64,000 bases of DNA from Streptomyces celluloflavus (lineage in GTDB: Bacteria > Actinomycetota > Actinomycetes > Streptomycetales > Streptomycetaceae), in NCBI GenBank assembly GCA_000720995.1, contig JOEL01000013.1:238591-302590 (forward strand), given 5' to 3'. The notes under the pieces are model-generated. The model did no database searches. It saw only the letters and a list, made by a program, of their open reading frames with translations, and was not told the DNA's origin. Numbering within the stretch: position 1 is the first letter of the stretch; the number at the start of each line of letters is the position of its first letter. This document shows, piece after piece, positions 16,904 to 25,590 of this stretch. A program made the translations under genes and the position numbers.

Positions 16904-18322
16904 ATGGACCGGATACCGCCCACCCGTCTGTCGCGTCTGCTGACCGGGTGGTCCAAGGGCGGCACCGAGGCGCTGCCGCGGCTGCTGGCGGACGCGCTGC
17001 GCGAGCTGGCGGAGCGCGGCGACGTGGCCCCCGGCACGGTGCTGCCCTCGCAACGCGCCCTCGCGGCGGCGATCGGCGTCAGCCGCAGTACGGTGACGGC
17101 CGCGTTCGGGCTGCTGGAGGCCGAGGGGTGGCTGGAGAGCCGGCAGGGCAGCGGGTCCCGGCTGCGGGGGTCCGGGGCGGTGGGCGAACCCGCGACCGAG
17201 GGGCGGCTGGCCAGTTTCGGGACCCGGGACGGTGGCATCGACCTGTCCAGCGGCGCGCTGGACGGGCTGCCCGCGGTCGCGGCGGCGGTCGGCGCCCTGT
17301 CCACCCGGGACCTCACGGCCGCGCTGGCCGGCGACGGCTACTTTCCGTACGGGCTGCCGGAGCTGCGTGCGGGGATCGCTCAGTATCACCGGTCCGCGGG
17401 CCTGCCGACGTCACCGGAGCAGATCCTGGTCACCGCCGGGTCCCAGCAGGCCGTCTGGCTGATCACCCAGGGGCTGGTAGAGCCGGGTGACACGGTGATC
17501 GTCGAGGATCCGACCTACCGCGGCGCCCTCGAAGCGCTGCGGGCCCGCGGTGCCCGGCTGGTCCCGCTGCCGGCGGACGCCGCCCCCGGCGAGGGCCCCG
17601 CCGCGCTGGCACGGCTGGCCGGTCATGTCCGCCCGCGCCTGGTCTATCTGCAGCCGTCCGTCCACAACCCCACCGGCCGCGGGATGGGCGAGCCCGCCCG
17701 CCGGGCCTGGGCCGCCGCCTTGGCCGAGCACGGTCTGTACACGGTGGAGGACAACGCCTACGCGGAACTGTCCCTGCGCGACGATGCCGCGCCCGTCTCC
17801 CTCGCGCCGCGGCTGCCACCGGCCGCCACCGCCACCGTCGGCACCCTGTCCAAGCTCTTCTGGGGCGGTCTGCGGCTGGGCTGGATACGCGCCTCCACCA
17901 CCGTCATCCGCCGCTTGGCCGACATCAAGAAGTCCGTCGATCTGTCCTGCCCGGTGGTGGACCAGATGCTGGCGGTGCAACTGCTCCGGCAGCTGCCCGA
18001 GGCGCGCGCCCGGCGCCGCGCCCAGCTGCGCGAGCGCCTCGCGGAGACCGAGCGGCTCCTCGCCGACCGGGCGCCCCGCTGGCGGTGGGAGCGCCCCGCG
18101 GGAGGCTCCGCCCTCTGGGTGGAGATCCCCGGTGCCGACGCCGAGGCCACCGCTCAGCTCGCCCGCCGCGCGGGGGTACTGATCGTCCCCGGCCCGGCCT
18201 TCTCCGCCGTCGACGGTTTCCGCCACCATCTGCGGCTCCCGTTCGCCGACCGCGACGGGGGCCTGGAGCGGGCCCTGCCCGTCCTCGTCGACTGCGCGGA
18301 GCGGAGCCGCCCCCCGCACTGA
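16904..18322 (+). CDS. MocR-type PLP-dependent transcriptional regulator
   Basis: 472 residues from the ATG at 16904. The N-terminal GntR winged helix (residues ~20-90, with LPSQRALAAAIGVSRSTVTA) is joined to a fold-type I aminotransferase domain. Recognisable segments there are VTAGSQQAVWLITQGLVEPG, EDPTYRGALEAL, LQPSVHNPTGRGM and TVGTLSKLFWGGLRLGWI, whose Lys is the likely PLP-lysine. MocR proteins use the aminotransferase domain as a sensor of PLP or amino compounds. It is divergent from the Tm-1-like operon. Confidence 0.9.
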   Translation: MDRIPPTRLSRLLTGWSKGGTEALPRLLADALRELAERGDVAPGTVLPSQRALAAAIGVSRSTVTAAFGLLEAEGWLESRQGSGSRLRGSGAVGEPATEGRLASFGTRDGGIDLSSGALDGLPAVAAAVGALSTRDLTAALAGDGYFPYGLPELRAGIAQYHRSAGLPTSPEQILVTAGSQQAVWLITQGLVEPGDTVIVEDPTYRGALEALRARGARLVPLPADAAPGEGPAALARLAGHVRPRLVYLQPSVHNPTGRGMGEPARRAWAAALAEHGLYTVEDNAYAELSLRDDAAPVSLAPRLPPAATATVGTLSKLFWGGLRLGWIRASTTVIRRLADIKKSVDLSCPVVDQMLAVQLLRQLPEARARRRAQLRERLAETERLLADRAPRWRWERPAGGSALWVEIPGADAEATAQLARRAGVLIVPGPAFSAVDGFRHHLRLPFADRDGGLERALPVLVDCAERSRPPH

Positions 18323-18352
18323 GGGCGCGGGGGGGCGGCCAGGAGCGGGGAT

Positions 18353-18841
18353 TTACAGCTCGGTCCAGGTGAACGCCACGCTGTCGCCGTCGGCTATCCG
18401 GAACTGGCAGCCGCCCACCGGTGTGGCGACGCCGTTGACGGCGATGTTCCAGTACGCCTCGGAGCCGCCCGTATGCCCGGCGATGGACGCCACGAGGTAG
18501 TCGTTGAAGGACGCGTACCAGGTGCCGTCCCAGGTGAAGCCGGCCGCGTGGGCGGCGTCGTCCAGGGCGGCGGTCGGGGTCGCACCGGGCGAGGGGTTCG
18601 CGCCGTTGTTGGTGCCGTCGCAGATGTGCGTGCCGCCGGAGGCGGTGGTGACGGTGTGACCGGTCGTCTTGAGGTCGGCGTTGTAGAGGACCGAGCCGGG
18701 GCCGGTCACGGTCAGGTGCACCGTGACCGGCGCGGCCGCGGCCGGGGCGGCCTGGGCGGTGGCCGCCGGTGCCCAGGCGGTGAGGGCGAGGCCGAGGGCC
18801 GCCGCGGTGACGAGGATGCGGTGCCGCAGGTTTCCGAACAT
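18353..18841 (-). CDS. Secreted DUF4430 (transcobalamin beta-domain-like) protein
   Basis: 162 residues. A Sec signal peptide at ~1-32 (TAAALGLALTAWAPAATAQA with basic N-region) is followed by a single DUF4430 domain, containing HTVTTASGGTHICDGTNNG, AGFTWDGTWYASFNDYLVAS and YWNIAVNGVATPVGGC. DUF4430 is the fold of the C-terminal beta domain of intrinsic factor and transcobalamin. It is the last gene of the riboswitch-led ECF operon, 58 bp after the alpha/alpha-barrel protein. In the mammalian carriers the barrel and beta domains form one chain; here they are consecutive genes. It probably captures cobalamin or a cobinamide outside the membrane. It has no anchor of its own, so it may be released or may dock onto the anchored partner. 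Confidence 0.82.
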   Translation of the reverse strand: MFGNLRHRILVTAAALGLALTAWAPAATAQAAPAAAAPVTVHLTVTGPGSVLYNADLKTTGHTVTTASGGTHICDGTNNGANPSPGATPTAALDDAAHAAGFTWDGTWYASFNDYLVASIAGHTGGSEAYWNIAVNGVATPVGGCQFRIADGDSVAFTWTEL

Positions 18842-18899
18842 GTGAAGCCGTCCTTGTCCTTCGGGTGGGGTGGGGATGGGGCGGGTGGTGGTACGGGGG

Positions 18900-20318
18900 T
18901 CAGGCGGTGCGGCGGCGCCGTACGGCGAGCACGGTCACCGCGCCCGCGACGGTGAGCGCGGCGGCGGCGCCGGCCAGGGACAGCGCCGGGGTTCCGGTGG
19001 CGGCGAGGCCGCCGCTGCCGCCGGTGGTGGTCTGCGCGGGGCCGCCGCCTGACGGGCCGGAGCCGCCGGAGTCGGCGCCTCCGGAGTCGGTGCCGGGGCC
19101 GGCGGGGGGTGTGCTGCCGGTGGTGGGGGTGGGGCCGGTGCTCGGTTCCGTCCCCGTCCCGCCGCCGGTGGAGCCGCCGGTGGCGGGGCCGCCCGTCGCG
19201 CCGCCGGAGTGGGTTCCGCCGTGGGTGGCGCCCCCGTCCGTACCGCCGGTGCCGGGGTCGCCCGTGCCGCCGGTGGTGGTGCCCGGGGAGCAGTCGACGG
19301 GCTCCAGACCGTCCGCGGCGTTCCGGCCGTCGATCCGGTCGAGGGACTTCCCGGCGAGGGCGGGGACCGCCTGCGCGGTGGCGCGCAGGGCGCTGCCGTC
19401 GGCCTTCGGTTCCTGGTAGCCGACGGCGCCGCGGTCCGCCTCGGCGCCGTCGCAGCGCACCTGGCGCGAGATCAGCCAGGCCAGGCCCTTGGCCGCGGTC
19501 GCGGTACGGCCGCCCGCCGTGAGGGCCTGGACGTCCAGAGCCGTCGTGTTGGTGTTGCCGGGTGCGGTGCCGAAACCGTTGTCGGAGAAGCCGCCGTCCG
19601 CGTTCTGGTGCTTCTCCAGCCAGTCCAGGCCGGGGGCGGCGTCGGCCGGGCGGCCGGCGCCGAGCAGGGCCTGGACGGCGAGACCGGTGCTGTCGGTGTG
19701 GGAGGAGCATTTGGCGGGGTCGGCGCGGAACGTCAGGGGGTAGCCGCCGTCCGCGCAGCGGGAGCGGGCGAGGAAGTCGACGGCGGCGGACGGCAGTTTG
19801 CCGGTGCGCTGGAGGGCGAGGACGGCGAGCGACTGGGTGAACTGGTTCGACATGTCGCCGGTCGGCAGGTCGTCGGTGAAGCGGCCGCTGTCCTGGAGCC
19901 GGCCCAGCAGGGTGGCTACCAGGTCGTGTCCGCCGAAGTCCGTGGGGTCGCGGTGCTCGACGGCGGCGACGAGCGCGAGTTTGGCGGCGCCCCCGGCGAA
20001 GACCTTCCCGGGGGTACCGCGGTCGACGTAGTCGCCGGTGTGGGCCGCCAGCCAGTCCGTCGCCTTGGCGGCGACGCGGCCGCCGGTCCCGGTGGAGGCG
20101 AGGGCCAGGACGATATCGGCGGTCAGCCCCTGGTCGCCGGAGGCGTTGCTGCCGTCCTTGAGCTGGGCGGCCGCCCAGGTGGCGGCGGAGTTCGCGGGCG
20201 ATGTCAGGGCCGGGGGCGGTGCGTCGGCCGCCGCCGCGGTGGGGCTCAGCACGGCGGCGGCCAGCGCGAGCGCGGCCAGGGCGGCGGCCGGTCTGCCGCG
20301 TCGGGCGGTCGGGGACAT
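18900..20318 (-). CDS. Exported prenyltransferase/terpenoid-cyclase-type alpha-barrel protein with LAATG cell-wall anchor
   Basis: 472 residues from the ATG at 20318. Signal peptide at ~1-33, then ~340 residues of tandem alpha-hairpin repeats of the prenyltransferase/squalene-oxidase type (repeated Q-x-x-D-G-x-F/Y units such as SRCADGGYPLTF and KHQNADGGFSDNGFG). A Gly/Thr-rich spacer of ~100 residues follows, and then LAATG, a hydrophobic segment and RRRRTA. That is the pattern of a sortase class E substrate. The alpha/alpha barrel is the same fold as the N-terminal domain of intrinsic factor/transcobalamin. It lies 32 bp after the S-component gene and before the DUF4430 gene. It is likely the wall-anchored half of a corrinoid-capture system rather than an enzyme, since the catalytic Asp-rich motif of squalene cyclases is not apparent. 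Confidence 0.82.
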   Translation of the reverse strand: MSPTARRGRPAAALAALALAAAVLSPTAAAADAPPPALTSPANSAATWAAAQLKDGSNASGDQGLTADIVLALASTGTGGRVAAKATDWLAAHTGDYVDRGTPGKVFAGGAAKLALVAAVEHRDPTDFGGHDLVATLLGRLQDSGRFTDDLPTGDMSNQFTQSLAVLALQRTGKLPSAAVDFLARSRCADGGYPLTFRADPAKCSSHTDSTGLAVQALLGAGRPADAAPGLDWLEKHQNADGGFSDNGFGTAPGNTNTTALDVQALTAGGRTATAAKGLAWLISRQVRCDGAEADRGAVGYQEPKADGSALRATAQAVPALAGKSLDRIDGRNAADGLEPVDCSPGTTTGGTGDPGTGGTDGGATHGGTHSGGATGGPATGGSTGGGTGTEPSTGPTPTTGSTPPAGPGTDSGGADSGGSGPSGGGPAQTTTGGSGGLAATGTPALSLAGAAAALTVAGAVTVLAVRRRRTA

Positions 20319-20350
20319 GAGGGGCTCCTTGCTCTGGGGGATCCGGGCCG

Positions 20351-21319
20351 TCACCGGTGCGGTGCCGTGCGCCGTGGCGGGGTGAAGCGGACCGGGGCGT
20401 CAAACGCGGCACGGCGGGCGGCGCGGCGCAGCACCGCCAGGACCGCCGGGCCGACGAGGAGGATCGCGAGAAGATTGGTGATCGCCCGCCCCGTGTCCCA
20501 GCCGAACGTGGACGTGGTGAGGGTGAAGAGAAAGAAGGTGTGCAGGTTCTCCAGGAGCGGGGCGCCCGCCGTGAAGGAGAGCTGGGTGCCGGGGCCGGCG
20601 GTGAACGGCCAGAACCACATGTTCATGATGAAGCCGAACACATAGGCGGCGAGCACCCCGTACGCGGCGAGCATGGCGATCTCCGCCTTGCCCCGCACCC
20701 GTTGGGGCAGCAGCCCGGCGCCCAGCCCGATCCAGGCGGCGGACACCATCTGGAACGGCAGCCAGGGCCCGACGCCCGCGGTCAGCAGCGCGGAGGCGAA
20801 GAGGGAGACGGCGCCCAGGGCGAACCCGAAGCCGGGGCCGAAGACCCGGCCCGCCAGCACCAGGAGGAAGAAGACCGTTTCGATGCCCGCCGTGCCCGCG
20901 CCGAGCGGGCGCAGACCGGCGTTGACGGCGGACAGCACCCCGAGCAGGGCGAGCGCCTTGGGGTCCATACCGCCGGAGGACAGTTCCGCCAGGACGACGG
21001 CGAGGATCACCGGCATCGCGAGGAGGAACAGCAGCGGCGCGTCGGCGGCGTGTGCCGTGGCCGCCGGCTGCGGGGGTGCGAACAACGGCCAGCAGAACAT
21101 GGCCAGTCCGGCGAGGGTGGCCAGTAACAGGACCACCGAGGTGCGCGGTTCGAGGCGGATCACCGAGGTGCGGCGGCCGGACGGGCGCTCCGTGGCGGCG
21201 CGGGCCGCGGGGTCTTTCCCGGGGTCCGGCGCGGTGTCCTCCGGCGCCGCGGGTGCGGCGTCGGTGGGGCGCGGCGGGTGGTCCGCCGGGCGGGGGCCGC
21301 CGTCGGTCCCGGCGGTCAT
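20351..21319 (-). CDS. ECF transporter substrate-binding S component (probable cobalamin-type)
   Basis: 322 residues from the ATG at 21319, overlapping the ATPase stop by ATGA. After a ~60-residue hydrophilic N-terminus come about six membrane helices (LEPRTSVVLLLATLAGLAMF, ALLGVLSAVNAGLRPLG, FFLLVLAGRVFGPGFGFALG and others), with the small-residue-rich first helix that S components use to dock on the T protein. The L-G-V-L-S-A-V-N-A-G-L-R-P-L-G segment is typical of CbrT-like/QueT-superfamily S components. A B12 riboswitch in front of the operon assigns it to cobalamin or a precursor. Confidence 0.82.
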   Translation of the reverse strand: MTAGTDGGPRPADHPPRPTDAAPAAPEDTAPDPGKDPAARAATERPSGRRTSVIRLEPRTSVVLLLATLAGLAMFCWPLFAPPQPAATAHAADAPLLFLLAMPVILAVVLAELSSGGMDPKALALLGVLSAVNAGLRPLGAGTAGIETVFFLLVLAGRVFGPGFGFALGAVSLFASALLTAGVGPWLPFQMVSAAWIGLGAGLLPQRVRGKAEIAMLAAYGVLAAYVFGFIMNMWFWPFTAGPGTQLSFTAGAPLLENLHTFFLFTLTTSTFGWDTGRAITNLLAILLVGPAVLAVLRRAARRAAFDAPVRFTPPRRTAPHR

Positions 21320-22932
21320 GTGGGCACCTCCTCCGTGGCCAGCGCCCGGACTATCTGCTCGACGGTCAGCCAGGGCTGCGGTGCGAGGACCTTCGCCACC
21401 TGAGGGGCGAACGCCGGTGAGGAGACGACGACCTCGGCGGTGGGGCCGTCGGCGACGATCTCGCCCTCGGCCAGCACCACCACGCGATCCGCGGCCCCGG
21501 CCACGAACTCCACGTCGTGGGTGGCGACCACCACCGAGCGCCCCTGCGCGGCCAACTCCCGTACCACGTCGGTGAAGCGGCGTTTGGCGTGGTAGTCGAG
21601 GCCGCGGGTCGGCTCGTCCAGCAGCACCACGCCCGGTGCCGCGGCGAGCTGCACCGCGAGGACCAGGGCGAGCTTCTGGCCCTCGGAGAGGTCGCGGGGG
21701 TGCCGGGTGCCGGGGATGCCGGGGGCCAGGGAGTCGAGCAGGGCGCGGCAGGTGCCGGGCGGGGCGGTCGACTCGCGGTCGCTCTGGGCGCATTCCGCCG
21801 CCACCGTCTCCAGATAGAGCAGGTCGCTCGCCGTCTGCGGGACGAGTCCGACCAGGGACCGCGCCGTCCGCGCGGACGCCGTACCGGGATCGGTCCCCGC
21901 CACGTCCACGGTGCCCGAGCGGCGTGGCCCCGAGCCCTGGAGGGCCCACAGCAGTGAGGACTTGCCGGAGCCGTTGCGGCCCATCAGCGCGGTGACCTCG
22001 CCGCGGCGCAGGTCGAGGTCCAGCTCCCGCACCGCGATCGTCGGGCCGTGGGCGACGGTGACCCGCCGGGCGGTCAGCCGCACGGCGCCGGGTGCGGCGC
22101 CGGCCGGTGCGGGGGTGTGCGCGGCGAGCCGCGCCCGCAGTTCACCGGCGCGGCGGCGGGCGTCGCGGACGGAGAGCGGCAGCGGCCGCCAGCCCGCCAG
22201 GCGCCCCAGCCGCACGACGGGCGGTGCGACATCGCTGTCGGCCATCAGGTCGGCGGGGTGGCCGTCGCGTACGCCGCCGTCCCCGTCCAGATGCAGCAGC
22301 CGGTCGGCGTACTGCACCACCCGCTCCACGCGGTGCTCGGCGACCAGCACCGTCGTCCCGAGGTCGTGCACGAGGCGGATGATCGCCGCGAGGACGTCCT
22401 CGGCGGCGGTCGGGTCCAGCGCCGATGTCGGCTCGTCCAGGACCAGCACCCTGGGGTGGGTGGTGAGCACGGAGCCGATGGCCACGCGCTGCTGCTGGCC
22501 GCCGGAGAGCGTGCGCAGCGCGCGGCGGCGCAGCTCGGCGATGCCCAGCAGGTCCAGGGTCTCCTCGACGCGTTTGCGCATCACCTCCGGGCGCAGGCGC
22601 AACTGCTCCATACCGTAGGCGAGTTCCTCCTCGACCGTGTCGGTGACGAAGCCGGCCAGCGGGTCCTGGCCGACGACGCCGACCAGATGCGCGAACTCCT
22701 GCGGCGGGAAGTTCTCGGTGCTCTGCCCGGCCACGCTCACCCTGCCGTGCAGCCGGCCGCCGGTGAAGCGCGGTACGAGGCCGTTGACGGCGCCCAGGAG
22801 GGTGGATTTGCCCACGCCGGTGCGCCCGGTGACCAGGCACAGTTCGCCCTCGGCGATGTGCAGGCCGACGTCGCGCAGGGCGGGCCGCCCGGCCCCGGGG
22901 TAGGTGAAGGTCACCTCGTCGAACCGGATCAC
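21316..22932 (-). CDS. ECF transporter double ATPase (fused A and A' domains)
   Basis: 538 residues from the GTG at 22932 (V-I-R-F-D-E-V), which overlaps the T-component stop by GTGA. Two complete ABC domains are present: Walker A GRTGVGKSTLL, signature LSGGQQQRVAIG and Walker B VLVLDEPTSALDP; then GRNGSGKSSLL, a variant signature LSEGQKLALVL and VVLLDEPTRGLDY. ECF systems normally use two separate ATPases, and this fusion is the common actinobacterial form. It powers vitamin import on the inner face of the membrane. The LSEGQ variant in the second half suggests asymmetric ATP sites. Confidence 0.93.
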   Translation of the reverse strand: MIRFDEVTFTYPGAGRPALRDVGLHIAEGELCLVTGRTGVGKSTLLGAVNGLVPRFTGGRLHGRVSVAGQSTENFPPQEFAHLVGVVGQDPLAGFVTDTVEEELAYGMEQLRLRPEVMRKRVEETLDLLGIAELRRRALRTLSGGQQQRVAIGSVLTTHPRVLVLDEPTSALDPTAAEDVLAAIIRLVHDLGTTVLVAEHRVERVVQYADRLLHLDGDGGVRDGHPADLMADSDVAPPVVRLGRLAGWRPLPLSVRDARRRAGELRARLAAHTPAPAGAAPGAVRLTARRVTVAHGPTIAVRELDLDLRRGEVTALMGRNGSGKSSLLWALQGSGPRRSGTVDVAGTDPGTASARTARSLVGLVPQTASDLLYLETVAAECAQSDRESTAPPGTCRALLDSLAPGIPGTRHPRDLSEGQKLALVLAVQLAAAPGVVLLDEPTRGLDYHAKRRFTDVVRELAAQGRSVVVATHDVEFVAGAADRVVVLAEGEIVADGPTAEVVVSSPAFAPQVAKVLAPQPWLTVEQIVRALATEEVPT

Positions 22933-24095
22933 GCGACCGGCTCCCCGACCCGGGCCCCGGTGGCGGCGGGCGCCGCCGTGCCGTGGGGCGCCGGCTCCGC
23001 GGCGAGTTCGGGCGGCGGCGCCAGCCAGGCGGGCAGCGCGCCGAGCAGGATCGCCACGGTGGGCAGCAACGAGACCTCCGGCCAGGTCAGCGGGTTGAGC
23101 GAGGGGTAGAGGTGGGCCGCGTTCACCTTGGTGGTCACGGACATCAGCGCCGCGGCCAGCAGGCCCGAGCCCACGACGACCGCTTCGCCCGGCCGCCAGC
23201 GGTCCGGCCGGTAGCGGGTGCGCCGCAGCCGCCGTCCGCCGAGCAGGAATCCGGTGGTGGCGACGGCCAGGCCGGCGAGCAGCATCGGTGCGCCCAGATA
23301 GCGGGGCGAGGCGGCGTCCATGACGCCATAGAGCCCGGCGCACACCCCCAGCAGACCGGTGATCACCAGGAATCCGGTGAGCAGGCGGGCGCCGGGCGCG
23401 GTACGGCCGGTGCGTCCGTAGCCGTGCGAGGCCATGGCTGCCGCGAGGGCGAGGGACCGGTTGAGGGCGTCCTCCAGCACCGGGACGAGGATGCCGCGCA
23501 GGGCGCGCAGTCCCTTCTGTCCGCCGGCCCGCAGCCGCCGGGCGCGGCGGACCCGCAGGACGCTCTCGACGAGTTGCGGTGCGAAGGTCAGCGCGACGAC
23601 GACCGCCGTGCCGATCTCGTAGAGCGCGCCCGGCAGTGTCTTGAGCATCCGTTTGGGGTTGGCCAGGGCGTTGGCGGCGCCGACGCAGACCAGCATGGTG
23701 GCCAGCCGCAGTCCGTCGTAGCAGCCGCCGAGCAGTTGCTCGGCGGCCACGGGGCCGAACAGCCGGATGCCGGCGGCCCATTCGGGCAGCGGGAGCTGCG
23801 GCAGTGTGAACAGGATGTGCTCGCCCTGTCCGCCGCCGAAGACGATCCGGAAGACCACCCGCATGGTGACGATGAAGGCGCCGAGCAGGACGTACATCCG
23901 GAAGGCGAGTGCCCAGGGGGCGTCGCCGCGCCGTCGCACCACCACATAGCCGCAGACCGCCAGGATCATGATCAGCAGCAGTGGGTTGGTGGTGCGGCCG
24001 GCGCAGGTGGCCAGGCACAGCGCCCACAGCCACCACGCGCCGGGGTGCACGGTGCGGGGCAGCGGTCTGCCGAAGGGCAGCAGGCGGTACGTCAT
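22929..24095 (-). CDS. ECF transporter transmembrane T component
   Basis: 388 residues from the ATG at 24095, coupled at both ends by 4-bp overlaps. Several hydrophobic helices plus the long amphipathic coupling helices are present, with the basic motif LRVRRARRLRAGGQKG and then RSLALAAAMASHGYGRTGRT, which corresponds to the two short Ala-Arg-Gly-type motifs by which EcfT contacts the ATPases. It joins the S component to the double ATPase. Confidence 0.88.
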   Translation of the reverse strand: MTYRLLPFGRPLPRTVHPGAWWLWALCLATCAGRTTNPLLLIMILAVCGYVVVRRRGDAPWALAFRMYVLLGAFIVTMRVVFRIVFGGGQGEHILFTLPQLPLPEWAAGIRLFGPVAAEQLLGGCYDGLRLATMLVCVGAANALANPKRMLKTLPGALYEIGTAVVVALTFAPQLVESVLRVRRARRLRAGGQKGLRALRGILVPVLEDALNRSLALAAAMASHGYGRTGRTAPGARLLTGFLVITGLLGVCAGLYGVMDAASPRYLGAPMLLAGLAVATTGFLLGGRRLRRTRYRPDRWRPGEAVVVGSGLLAAALMSVTTKVNAAHLYPSLNPLTWPEVSLLPTVAILLGALPAWLAPPPELAAEPAPHGTAAPAATGARVGEPVA

Positions 24096-25120
24096 GCGGA
24101 CCGGTCGGCTCGGGCGGCCCGTCGTCGGCGCCAGGCAGTGGCGCCGGCGGCGGCCGCGACCAGGGCGGCCGCGGCGGCTCCGGCCACCGTGCCGACGGGG
24201 ATGCCACCGTCCGGCGCGGCGGCGGCCGGTGGCGGTCCGTCCCGGCGGCCGGTCCACCCGGCCGCCGGGGTCGGCTCGGCCGCGGTACCGGGCAGCGGCC
24301 CCTCGGATGCCGTGGGCGAGGGGTCCGCGGTGTGGTCCCGCGGTGTCTCCGTCGCGGGCTCGGACGGCTGGTCCGGCCCGGCCTGCGGTCCGGGGGTGGC
24401 GGCCGTCCCATCGCGTCCGGCGGAGCCGTCCGGCCGCCCGGCCGTGGTGGGGCCGGTGGCGGGTGCGCCGCCGCCGGACGTGGTCTGTCCGCCGCCGGAC
24501 GTACCGGGGCCGCCGGCCGGGCCGCCCGTCCCCCCGCCGCCGGTGGTGCCGGCGCCGCTGCCGCCCGACGAGCCGTCGGCGGCGGGGCGCAGCGGTGCGA
24601 TGCGTGGTGCCGTCCTGGTGTCCTCGGACCGATTCCTGGCGAACGACCAGCCCTCGAAGCTGCCCGGCGGCGGTTTGCGGTTCGTCACGCCCCACTGGCT
24701 GTAGGTCCACGGACCGCCGTTGCCGGCGTGCCAGTACGACCAGTAGGCGGTGGCCGGCGGGGTGTCGACGCAGGGTTCGCTCTCCGGGCCGGGCAGTCCG
24801 TCGATACGGCAGACGAACGCCTCGCCCCACCGGGTGGTGCCGGTGATGTGGATACCCGCGTTCTTCAGCGCGGTCAGCCCGGTGGCCTGGTCGCCGGGCG
24901 CGCAGCGGACGAGGGAGGGGCCGCCGAGGTCCTGGAAGTCGATGACGACGGTGACGCCGGTGCCGTCCTTGCAGTAACCGGCGCTGCCGCGGGTGGTGTC
25001 GACCAGCGCGGTCCGCGCCGCCGGGTCGGCGGAGACCGTGGGGGCGAACGCCGCCGTGGCGCCGAGGAGCAGCGATATGCCGGCCGCGAGCGCCGCGGCC
25101 CTTGGTCGGTGGCCGGCCAT
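24092..25120 (-). CDS. Membrane-anchored DUF4430-domain surface protein of the ECF operon
   Basis: 342 residues from the ATG at 25120, preceded by GGAAGG at good spacing. Signal peptide at ~1-30 (AAALAAGISLLLGATAAFAP), then a DUF4430-like domain at ~35-165 with CKDGTGVTVVIDFQDLGG, TTRWGEAFVCRIDGLPG and YWSYWHAGNGGPWTYSQWG. A ~130-residue Gly/Thr/Pro-rich spacer and a C-terminal membrane helix (VAGAAAAALVAAAAGATAW, followed by RRRR) complete it. Four or more cysteines in the domain could form disulphides. It is the first gene after the riboswitch, directly coupled to the T component. A flexible tether holding a transcobalamin-like beta domain near the transporter fits the role of docking receptor or substrate-binding protein. 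Confidence 0.82.
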   Translation of the reverse strand: MAGHRPRAAALAAGISLLLGATAAFAPTVSADPAARTALVDTTRGSAGYCKDGTGVTVVIDFQDLGGPSLVRCAPGDQATGLTALKNAGIHITGTTRWGEAFVCRIDGLPGPESEPCVDTPPATAYWSYWHAGNGGPWTYSQWGVTNRKPPPGSFEGWSFARNRSEDTRTAPRIAPLRPAADGSSGGSGAGTTGGGGTGGPAGGPGTSGGGQTTSGGGAPATGPTTAGRPDGSAGRDGTAATPGPQAGPDQPSEPATETPRDHTADPSPTASEGPLPGTAAEPTPAAGWTGRRDGPPPAAAAPDGGIPVGTVAGAAAAALVAAAAGATAWRRRRAARADRSA

Positions 25121-25279
25121 CAGATGCCTTCCGGACGGGGCCGGCATCAGGACCCACGAGCCACCCCGGCCGCACGGCAAACCCCTGACGCGCATTCCTT
25201 GCAGAAAGCGGCAGGGGCCGGCGAACAGGGCGTTCGGGCTCCACGCTGCGGACCATGACAGTGAGAAGCGGTGCACGTA

Positions 25280-25420
25280 GCGCACTGGGCGGTCCGGCTC
25301 GCAGCGTCGGTGCGCTGCTCACGGTTGCAGGTCAGCGCCGGATTCCCACCGGCTTTCCCCACTGCGTACGCATGAAGTTGTCGGCCCGTCACCTGACGGA
25401 ACCAGGCAGTATCGTACGCC
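25280..25420 (-). promoter_or_regulatory. Cobalamin (B12) riboswitch
   Basis: On the reverse strand the leader contains the conserved core GGGGAAAGCCGGTGGGAATC at about 25341-25360. It continues through CCGGCGCTGACCTGCAACCG to about 25321, and the B12-box-like GAGCCGGACCGCC lies at 25288-25300. These are the characteristic blocks of the adenosylcobalamin riboswitch, in the right order and spacing. It lies 160-300 nt upstream of the first ECF-operon gene, within the gap shared with the divergent htpG. It should repress the operon when B12 is plentiful. The outer boundaries are approximate. Confidence 0.85.
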
Positions 25421-25590
25421 CGTTCCCCTATGCCCACCAGACCCGCGGCCGGATGCCCGCCGGTGGGCGGCGGCACCTGCTTGGGAGCCCGTTTTCCGCG
25501 ATAAGAGGAACCTGTTCTCCGCGGCGATCCGTTGATCTACAGTGCCCGGGAAGCTCCCGTCACCTGGTGACCTGTAAGGATTCCACGCAT

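Noticed and set aside
18900-20318. Squalene or terpene cyclase enzyme
   Set aside because: The protein is exported and wall anchored, lacks an evident catalytic Asp motif, and lies in a B12-riboswitch ECF operon. The repeats are better read as a binding alpha/alpha barrel.
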